NCBI GenBank assembly: GCA_002502295.1
Contig: DANX01000123.1
Span: 526-18,840, forward strand
Direction of reading: 5' to 3'
From: Euryarchaeota archaeon UBA561
Lineage (GTDB): Archaea > Thermoplasmatota > Poseidoniia > Poseidoniales > Poseidoniaceae
Length of the DNA: 18,315 bases
Below are positions 12,240 to 18,315 of the stretch, in pieces. The first letter of the stretch is position 1. Every line of letters starts with the position of its first letter. Made by a program: the position numbers and the translations under genes. The notes below the pieces were generated by a model. It saw nothing but the letters and a program-made list of their open reading frames with translations, was not told the DNA's origin and did no database searches.

Positions 12240-14105
12240 TCAGGAAGGAATCGGTTGCTGCTCCCACCAAGGTGGCGCTAGGAACCAGCGATCATCATCA
12301 GTAGGCCGGTCGATGAGTGGCAGGCTGAGGGTGGAGGAGGCGTCGAAATTCACACTCATTCCCACGGCAGCACACGGACTGGGCAGGTAGTCTTCACCCG
12401 ATTCGGTCAACACAACCTCAATCACTGCGCCAGCCTTCAAATCAACGTCCATGGGATTGAACTCCATCAGCATCAGATAACTCGAAAACGGTGCCGCAGG
12501 GTTGGCTTCGTAGCCGCCATCTCGGTAGCGTACATCCATGGTGGCGTGGCCAACGCGCAGGCCGTCGGCGTACATTGTCGCAAAGACTTGGCCTCCGTTG
12601 CACGCCAAGGTGTTCGCCGACAGGTGCAAGGTCGGCATGCCTGAAATGTGGATGCCTTCCTCGAGGGCGGGTAAGGTGAAGCTTTGCTGAGCGTTTGAAC
12701 TGACCGTCCCACCGGTGCCCTCAACGCTGTCAAGCGGAACAGACCACCATTCCATGTCTTCGGGGGGCCATGTTTCCTCAACGTGCCATTTCCCGTCGTG
12801 GGTTTGTATCTGAACCATCGGTTCGGGTTCCTCGCCGATGTCCTTGAGGTAGTAATTGAACCACCCGAACAACTCAACCGCCCAGTCCATTCGACTCATG
12901 TTTGGATAGGCTTCGGCTCCATAACCGCTCCCCATCTCGCTGTGTCGGTCGGGTTGGTCAGGATAGTTGTGGGCCCATTGGCCAGCGATGGCTCGTGCGT
13001 TGATGCCAGCGTCCCGCATGAGTTGGTAGGTGGGGAACGCGTGGTAGGGGTCAACGTTCCAGTCTTGCATCCCCCAAACGAGGTACACGCTTCCTTGGTA
13101 GTTGGCCAAGACGTCCGGAAGATGCCGCCGTTCGTCCCAGTAATCGTTCCATTCAGCGCCACCAAATTCGGCTCCTGCCCACGTTGTCAAGGGGTTGAGC
13201 GGGCCGATGACATCGTCGCTGCACATGCGCATGTCGTCGGTTCCGGCGTCGGTCGTGGCGCCTTCGTACAAGGCATCGTAAAGCATAGCCCGTGCTTCGG
13301 ATGAACCGTTTCTATAGAACATTTCTTGGACACCAATCGAGCCCGAGATAGGCACGATGGTCCTGAGATATGGTGAGGGTTGCTGAGCTGCTTCCCAGTT
13401 GGTTGTACCAGCGTATGATTTCCCCATGAGCCCAACGTTGCCGTTTGACCATTCTTGCTCACCGAGCCAATCAACCACGCCTTGAATGCCGGTTTGTTCA
13501 CCAAGGCCTTTCACGTCCTGGCAGTGCGTGGATTGACCGGTACCAAACGTTGAGGCTTGAGCCAGTGCGTAGCCGTGGGGAACAAAGGTGTCGTAGATCC
13601 ACTTACCAACGCCACCGTCGGGGACGGTGTTGGGGGCTGAGTCGTCTCCTGCAACGCCCTCTCCGCCAAAGTCGTAGTAGGGGTGAATGGTCATGATGAC
13701 GGGAATCTTGGTTCCCTCTGGAACATCGGGCAACCAGAGCGCTACATGCATCAGGGCCGGTCCTGGGAAACCTGCATCCTGTTCGCTGGCGGGGAGGTCA
13801 ACCTCCACAAAGTGTTCTTCGTAGGGCAGAACATCGTAAGTTCCGTTCACGGGGAGCTGAGCGCGGAGCGTGTCCATGGGTAGGTCCATCGTGTGCCGAT
13901 CGCGAAGTGGCGTATTCCACCATTCAGCGGAGTAATCCGTGGTATCGTCCACAAATTCTGAAGCAGAGGGTGAAAGGGTGATGCCCAACATAAGGAAGGC
14001 GAGGCAAAACGCCACGGTGACGCCTGCTGAAATGTTCAACTGACGCTGCGTCTTGCCTTCGACGGGCTTGAGCTCGACCTCCAACGGGGTGGACGACTCG
14101 GCCAT
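12240..14105 (-). CDS. membrane-anchored Xaa-Pro dipeptidyl-peptidase (S15/CocE family)
   Basis: This 621-residue alpha/beta-hydrolase has an N-terminal anchor (helix at about 27-43) and a catalytic domain facing outward. The nucleophile is Ser230 in GLMGKSYAGT, the acid Asp348 in VWGMQDWNVD and the histidine His379 in AGQWAHNYPD, the order and spacing of the CocE/NonD and X-Pro peptidases of family S15. After residue 430 comes a jelly-roll beta domain typical of the family (for example SGMPTLHLSANT and MSVNFDASSTLSLPL). It would remove Xaa-Pro dipeptides from peptides, or cleave esters or amides, at the cell surface, fitting a peptide-degrading marine heterotroph. It lies 39 bases behind the 123-residue membrane protein gene and directly precedes the receiver gene. 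Confidence 0.88.
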   Translation of the reverse strand: MAESSTPLEVELKPVEGKTQRQLNISAGVTVAFCLAFLMLGITLSPSASEFVDDTTDYSAEWWNTPLRDRHTMDLPMDTLRAQLPVNGTYDVLPYEEHFVEVDLPASEQDAGFPGPALMHVALWLPDVPEGTKIPVIMTIHPYYDFGGEGVAGDDSAPNTVPDGGVGKWIYDTFVPHGYALAQASTFGTGQSTHCQDVKGLGEQTGIQGVVDWLGEQEWSNGNVGLMGKSYAGTTNWEAAQQPSPYLRTIVPISGSIGVQEMFYRNGSSEARAMLYDALYEGATTDAGTDDMRMCSDDVIGPLNPLTTWAGAEFGGAEWNDYWDERRHLPDVLANYQGSVYLVWGMQDWNVDPYHAFPTYQLMRDAGINARAIAGQWAHNYPDQPDRHSEMGSGYGAEAYPNMSRMDWAVELFGWFNYYLKDIGEEPEPMVQIQTHDGKWHVEETWPPEDMEWWSVPLDSVEGTGGTVSSNAQQSFTLPALEEGIHISGMPTLHLSANTLACNGGQVFATMYADGLRVGHATMDVRYRDGGYEANPAAPFSSYLMLMEFNPMDVDLKAGAVIEVVLTESGEDYLPSPCAAVGMSVNFDASSTLSLPLIDRPTDDDRWFLAPPWWEQQPIPS

Positions 14106-14144
14106 GGATTGCGCTGACTGCCATCCATCAAGAGGATGACGCTT

Positions 14145-14516
14145 CTACGCATTCGCTTTTCGAGCTTCGATAAACGAGCGTACGCACAATCCAGTAAAGG
14201 CCGAACCGGTCAAGAAGAGCATCAACATCGAGCCGCTGGCGTAGTCGATACCGTCGCCCATCACCATGAAGAAGCGCGTGCCTCCAAGAGCACAAAGCAA
14301 CCCAAAGCTTACCGCAACATGCATCCACAATTTTCGTTGTTCAGGGTTTGATTTTGCCATCCATCCGGAGGCCACCAACGGCGCGCCAAGGAAGGCGGGG
14401 AAGTACGAGGTGACGGAATTTGAATCGGAGAGCACAGAGACGGCGACGCCCCAAGCCACCAGGAACATTCCGTAAGCGAGCGTTAGGTTTGGCATGAACG
14501 TTGAATCGTTGTCCAT
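14145..14516 (-). CDS. 123-residue four-helix membrane protein, hypothetical
   Basis: No named family recognised. Hydrophobic helices are visible at about residues 10-29, 37-54, 64-85 and 93-113, so the protein is almost entirely embedded in the membrane. Short loops carry Ser/Asn (SDSNSVTS), a basic-polar segment (KSNPEQRKLW) and Gly-Asp (GDGIDY). The C-terminus is basic (EARKANA). Small four-helix proteins of this general look occur in planctomycetes and other marine bacteria, but I cannot name a homologue. It is the first gene of the minus-strand operon with the S15 peptidase. An AAAAAA tract (minus strand, 14539-14544) lies 23-28 nt upstream. Met8 (14495) is an alternative start. Confidence 0.7.
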   Translation of the reverse strand: MDNDSTFMPNLTLAYGMFLVAWGVAVSVLSDSNSVTSYFPAFLGAPLVASGWMAKSNPEQRKLWMHVAVSFGLLCALGGTRFFMVMGDGIDYASGSMLMLFLTGSAFTGLCVRSFIEARKANA

Positions 14517-14606
14517 GCGCTACGCTTACCGGTCTCCCTTTTTTGTCTTGATGTTTCAAACGGGTTCCCGCCGTAGTTTTCATTGGGGTGAGGCCCATCC
14601 CCGAAC

Positions 14607-15638
14607 ATGGTTCGCCAGCGCTTCTTCGGGGTCATCCTTGTGCTGCTTCTCATGGCGCCCGTGGCTTCGTCCCTTCCCGTTGATGCCAAAAACGAGGAAC
14701 CGATTTGGCGCAGCATCGGCTTGGACCCCGCCGAATGGACCGACCGGCCAGAAACAGAAGACTCGCCAATGATGGATTCCTACACCGGGAACGCTGTCAT
14801 TTCGATGAACGTGTCCTACCCTTATCCGCCCGATGCGTTAATTCCTTCCTGGGAAGAAGGGACCGTCGTGATTGAATTGTTTGAGCAATGGGCGCCCATC
14901 ACCACGAGCAACATGATTGCACACGTTGAATCCGGACTGTATGACGGAGTTTTCTTCCATCGCGTCATCAACGATTTCGTAACGCAGTCGGGGGACCCCA
15001 CTTGCAAAACCATCGGCGTGTATCCGGCCACGAATCCAGGCTGCGGTAGCGGGGGAACGGGAGAAACAATTCCCCTTGAGCACGATGAGAATCTTTCGCA
15101 CGTGGACGGCGCCATCGGCATGGCGAGAAGCGCCGACCCTGATTCAGCCGATTCTCAGTGGTACATCGCTGAGACCGAAGCCCACGGCCTTGACCCTGAG
15201 AACCGAGATGACGAAGGATACGCTACCTTTGGCATTGTACGGCATGGAATGACACATGTCCGTGCCATCGCCGATGTGAAAACCTCGGATGAACCAACGG
15301 GGACCAACCTCGATAATCCGTTTGCTTCAGCTGGCCGTCCGCTGTTTGAAGTGAAAATCATCTCGATGGAGATGATCGGTGTTGCTGACCCAGACGGTAC
15401 CATTCGCAACCCTGTGTCGATGGCTCAAAGCAGCAACACCTTGCTTCAAGACGCCGCTATCGTTGTCGGCGTACCGCTTGCGCTTATCGTGGTGGGCTCC
15501 GGTATCACCATGGCGGTGTACGGACAAAGCAACGGCCGTGAAGACCAGCCTTCCAAGCCGGATGCATCCGTTCTTGAGGCGGAAGTGTTGATGGTAGCTG
15601 AACTGGTTGACTCCGACGATGTCAAGGGCGGAAGCTGA
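14607..15638 (+). CDS. secreted, membrane-anchored cyclophilin-type peptidyl-prolyl isomerase
   Basis: The 343-residue product has a signal peptide (residues 5-22, ending MAPVASSL), a linker region to about 60, and a cyclophilin domain at about 84-258. The domain is shown by GTVVIELFEQWAPITTSNM and the active-site block FFHRVINDFVTQSGDP (Arg119, Phe124, Gln127), then DSQWYIAE in place of the usual Ser-Gln-Phe-Phe. A C-terminal helix at 284-305 anchors the protein with about 35 residues (acidic, EVLMVAELVDSDD) on the cytoplasmic side. It should catalyse proline isomerisation in proteins outside the membrane. Cys133 and Cys146 (TCKT and PGCGSGG) may form a disulfide. Its last 17 bases overlap taw2 on the other strand. 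The 90-base region upstream, up to 14516, is a divergent promoter. Confidence 0.88.
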   Translation: MVRQRFFGVILVLLLMAPVASSLPVDAKNEEPIWRSIGLDPAEWTDRPETEDSPMMDSYTGNAVISMNVSYPYPPDALIPSWEEGTVVIELFEQWAPITTSNMIAHVESGLYDGVFFHRVINDFVTQSGDPTCKTIGVYPATNPGCGSGGTGETIPLEHDENLSHVDGAIGMARSADPDSADSQWYIAETEAHGLDPENRDDEGYATFGIVRHGMTHVRAIADVKTSDEPTGTNLDNPFASAGRPLFEVKIISMEMIGVADPDGTIRNPVSMAQSSNTLLQDAAIVVGVPLALIVVGSGITMAVYGQSNGREDQPSKPDASVLEAEVLMVAELVDSDDVKGGS

Positions 15639-16758
15639 GGTCCAACACCACGTGTCGAACCCTTGGTGCGAACCACTTGACGCGTTCAACGTGCAACGGT
15701 TGAACGCTGAAACGCAAGCCGTGGTGAGCGACCAAATTCTGAAAATAGTCTACCGTAGCCGACGTCCATGACGCAATCTTTTCTTCTTCCACGTTCATAT
15801 GGATGTGAAGCACGCCTCCTGTGGGTTTGAGAGCCAGCAGACAGGCTTCCCAAACCGGTTCACTTGAGGGTAAAAGACCGAGATGACATCGGTCAGCCGT
15901 TTCAAACAAACCCTCGAGGGAGCGGGCATTGTCTCCGGCATGAACAGTGATTCGCTCGCCAAGTCCGTTGGCTTCAACACCCCGCTTGAGTCCGGCCAAC
16001 GAAGCGGGGTTGATTTCGCAGGCATGCACGTGGGCTGCACCGGCGTTGACCAACATGGGAAAGGTGTAGTAGCCAACGCCGGCATAGGCATCCACGACAA
16101 CCTCGCCTTGCATGTTCATCGCTCCGATTCGTCGTCGTTCGGTGATGTTTCCCGACGAGAACATGACCTTTGAGGCGTCAAAGGCGTAGGTGATGCCGTG
16201 GTCGGAAAACCGCACGTCTGGCGAGCCCGTGAGCATCTTTACCTGCGCTGAGCGATACGTGTCGTTGGCGATGGGGGCTTGGAGACCCAATGATGAGGCC
16301 TTCAACGCATGAGCCATGCGTTCCCAGAGGGCTTCGGCCATGGGATGTTGCGCCACTTCTTTCCACGCTTTGGTTTGTCCGAGTTCGTAAGGGAACAGCA
16401 CCAGCTGGCCGAGTTTTTCCCACTTGGTGGGCAGGAGGTCGTGGACGTTGACGTCCAGTTTGTGGTTTCGAATCCAGGTTTCTGCTGCCTCACTGAGTTG
16501 GTGGTGTGGGTCCATTGGTGGCCAATACCTCGTTTTCCCCTCAAGGAGGGTAGCCTCAATGGCGAGATGTTGCTGCACGGTGTTGAGAACGGTTTCACTC
16601 CGTTGCACGCCCTGCAGTGGAAACCCAATCGAACCGTTTGATGGTCGAAGGGGCTCAAGCGTCGGGTTCAACCAACCGTTGCCTTTGAGCAACGCATGGA
16701 TTTGCTCACCGAGAGCGGCTTCCACGACGAGGAACGTCGTCGCCTCCATTCTCTCCAT
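15622..16758 (-). CDS. taw2: tRNA wybutosine-synthesising enzyme, Taw2/TYW2 type
   Basis: The 378-residue product transfers the 3-amino-3-carboxypropyl group of S-adenosylmethionine to the modified guanosine at position 37 of tRNA-Phe. The Rossmann fold shows motif I DAYAGVGYYT (223-232), Glu248 (CEINPASL), Asp276 and the tRNA-side block FDASKVMFSSGNITERRR (193-210). The choice of Taw2 over the paralogous methyltransferase Trm5 rests on LGLLPSSE (293-300) followed by GGVLHIHMNV, where Trm5 would show Asn-Leu-Pro. Residues 1-180 form the N-terminal recognition part. Met4 (16749) is a possible alternative start. It is divergent from the secreted protein at 16810 and convergent, with overlap, to the cyclophilin gene. 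Other wybutosine genes (Taw1, Taw3) are not seen here. Confidence 0.86.
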   Translation of the reverse strand: MERMEATTFLVVEAALGEQIHALLKGNGWLNPTLEPLRPSNGSIGFPLQGVQRSETVLNTVQQHLAIEATLLEGKTRYWPPMDPHHQLSEAAETWIRNHKLDVNVHDLLPTKWEKLGQLVLFPYELGQTKAWKEVAQHPMAEALWERMAHALKASSLGLQAPIANDTYRSAQVKMLTGSPDVRFSDHGITYAFDASKVMFSSGNITERRRIGAMNMQGEVVVDAYAGVGYYTFPMLVNAGAAHVHACEINPASLAGLKRGVEANGLGERITVHAGDNARSLEGLFETADRCHLGLLPSSEPVWEACLLALKPTGGVLHIHMNVEEEKIASWTSATVDYFQNLVAHHGLRFSVQPLHVERVKWFAPRVRHVVLDLSFRP

Positions 16759-16809
16759 GCGGGACGGAGGAGGGTAACTCCTTTGAAGTTCCCGACCTTA
16801 GCCCACATC

Positions 16810-18315
16810 ATGACCTTCGGCGGCGTGAAGCGTAATGATTCCAAAAACGGTCTTCCGTTTCTGCTGGTCGCCATGTTTACGCTTCAGATGTTGGTGCCCG
16901 TCGTGAGTGCGAGCGGCATGCAGTCGTGCTCTGGACTCATTGGGTCGGGGACATGTGACGATTACGATCACAGCGACGACATGACGCCTCAACGACAGGA
17001 TTGGGTTGAGGGGTCCTATGTGTTTGACCTCATCTCAACCTCGTCCATCGAACTAGAATTGACGTGGGCGGTCAGGGAGTTTGAGCGCGATACACTCGGG
17101 CTTGGCTCAGACACCGCAGTTGGTGATACCCTCGAGCAAACGGACGGCCTTGACGCCAACGATGGAGCGCCTGCCGACTTGATTCGCCACACGTTCGACC
17201 AAAACACAGCCGGTTCTGGTTCTCCTACCGTGGGTCAAAAACTCAAAACCGAGGTCCACGATGCCATCCAAGACGCGCTTGAATCCGGCTTTGGAACGGT
17301 TACCAGCATTTCAACGGAATACGTGACGAGTTTTACCAGCGGCGGTCAAACGACCACCTGTTCAACGGATTCCGCCTCGGACGCACAGGCTGAGGGCGCG
17401 TCTGAGAACAATGTCTTCGAACCCCCACTTTGCTTCCAAGCCACGGCCTCCGTGGATTTGCTGGCCAGCAATTTCAACCTCGTGGGCTCAGATAACCTCG
17501 ATCTCGAACGAACCTACCGAGGGCTTCTCACCATGGGTGCTGAGGTTAACACCAGCTTTGACCTAACGACCAAGCCCGGCCACAAAGCGGACTTTGTCAT
17601 CAATCCCTCCGCTTACTCCACGGTTGTTGGTGTGGACTCCAACGGAACTTTGCTCCTTCAAGCCGGTACTCCGAACTTCAACGCTTCGACCTGGTCGATG
17701 AACCATCTGCAAGCGGGAGAATCCGCCACCGACCTGGTTCAAACCGTTGACCTTCGAATGGGTCACCGAAGCACAACGCAATCGCCGACCGTCGACATTG
17801 AAGACGGTTCAAAAGCCATTGACCTCAACCTCGTGGTCGACCTTTCCGATGAGAATGCGGCCACGATTGACTTTGCAGCGGGCCTGTACTACCTTGACTC
17901 AGAAACACTAAGCGACTGGGGCATCAACATGTTTGAGGTTTCATCCTCCGCTTCCATTCCGGTCATCACCTCCGACGGCATTCGTTTAGCTTACCACAAC
18001 GACATCGTCGACCTTACGCAGTTCACTGACCAGTTTCCCGTGGGGGACATCGTTGAGGGGTTAGGCAGCACCATGGCCGGCGTTGGAGACATCTCGATGG
18101 GTGACATGCAGTGGGTTTCTGTGAGCGACGGCACGGGCATTTTTGATGAGAAAGGTGGGCTCAATTACAGCCATTCGGTCGGGTGCACTGAACCGGTGGC
18201 TGCCGGGCAAATGCTCCATTATTGCCTCCAAGGGCCAAACGCTATGGACGCTTCTTATCCGATTTACCTTCAGACCACCAGCCAACCCTTTTCCATGCGC
18301 TTCATCGACATCATC
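16810..18315 (+). CDS. large secreted hypothetical protein (C-terminus off window)
   Basis: The frame opens at ATG 16810 and remains open for 502 codons to the last base. A signal peptide occupies residues 1-35 (basic KRND, hydrophobic 14-32, likely cut after VVSA). The rest is rich in Ser, Thr, Asp and Gly with alternating hydrophobic residues, typical of beta-rich extracellular proteins. Cysteines occur in pairs (Cys40 and Cys49; CSTD and LCFQ near 190-220; VGCTEP and HYCLQ near 455-475), suggesting disulfides. Several Asn-x-Ser/Thr sequons suggest glycosylation. No known domain, cell-wall anchor or catalytic motif is recognised in the visible part. It is divergent from taw2 with a 51-base gap that holds a weak inverted repeat (AGGAG-GGTAA-CTCCT at 16768-16782). 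Confidence 0.82.
   Translation, partial: MTFGGVKRNDSKNGLPFLLVAMFTLQMLVPVVSASGMQSCSGLIGSGTCDDYDHSDDMTPQRQDWVEGSYVFDLISTSSIELELTWAVREFERDTLGLGSDTAVGDTLEQTDGLDANDGAPADLIRHTFDQNTAGSGSPTVGQKLKTEVHDAIQDALESGFGTVTSISTEYVTSFTSGGQTTTCSTDSASDAQAEGASENNVFEPPLCFQATASVDLLASNFNLVGSDNLDLERTYRGLLTMGAEVNTSFDLTTKPGHKADFVINPSAYSTVVGVDSNGTLLLQAGTPNFNASTWSMNHLQAGESATDLVQTVDLRMGHRSTTQSPTVDIEDGSKAIDLNLVVDLSDENAATIDFAAGLYYLDSETLSDWGINMFEVSSSASIPVITSDGIRLAYHNDIVDLTQFTDQFPVGDIVEGLGSTMAGVGDISMGDMQWVSVSDGTGIFDEKGGLNYSHSVGCTEPVAAGQMLHYCLQGPNAMDASYPIYLQTTSQPFSMRFIDII

Noticed and set aside
12783..13304. A 173-residue plus-strand frame
   Set aside because: Antisense to the S15 peptidase catalytic domain, where the aspartate and histidine motifs are clear.

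Overview
The window reads as chromosomal DNA of a planktonic archaeon, most likely Marine Group II (Candidatus Poseidoniales). The evidence is mixed but consistent. An archaeal/eukaryal-type wybutosine enzyme (Taw2/TYW2) and a tungsten-type aldehyde ferredoxin oxidoreductase sit beside bacterial-style lipoproteins with an LSGC lipobox, a cofactor-dependent phosphoglycerate mutase, very acidic proteins and A/T-rich boxes 25-32 nt upstream of start codons, as expected for leaderless archaeal transcripts. The lineage is inferred from protein character, not from a marker gene. I see no rRNA, tRNA, CRISPR array, insertion sequence or integrase. Gene density is very high; the longest stretch without a gene is about 106 bases (3621-3726).

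Left part (1-2855): a partial minus-strand acidic protein, a YdjM-like membrane hydrolase, and, divergent from it, a small winged-helix regulator. Immediately downstream is a 14-bp perfect palindrome. Then comes a compact run of four unrecognised genes: a 92-residue amphipathic protein, two proteins of 57 and 59 residues joined by an ATGA overlap, and a 269-residue multi-pass membrane protein. This regulator-palindrome-small-protein unit is the best candidate here for an undescribed system.

Middle (2910-9380): a plus-strand series of phosphoglycerate mutase, a thioredoxin-fold lipoprotein, a CDP-alcohol phosphatidyltransferase, a large AOR-family oxidoreductase, an Asp-box beta-propeller lipoprotein and a membrane-anchored DUF1499 protein. 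They look like independent housekeeping and envelope genes rather than one pathway.

Right part (9365-18315): a minus-strand JAMM/MPN-type metalloprotease candidate, divergent from an acidic protein with an aromatic-rich tail. Next is a tight minus-strand operon (123-residue membrane protein, membrane-anchored Xaa-Pro peptidase of the S15/CocE type, stand-alone receiver domain, FAR-17a/Pr6Pr-like membrane protein). A secreted, C-terminally anchored cyclophilin and convergent taw2 follow. Last is a large secreted protein that starts at 16810 and is still open at the window end.

Two layout themes recur. All three convergent gene pairs overlap tail to tail by 16-17 nt, and at least two divergent pairs appear to share one short A/T tract as promoter.
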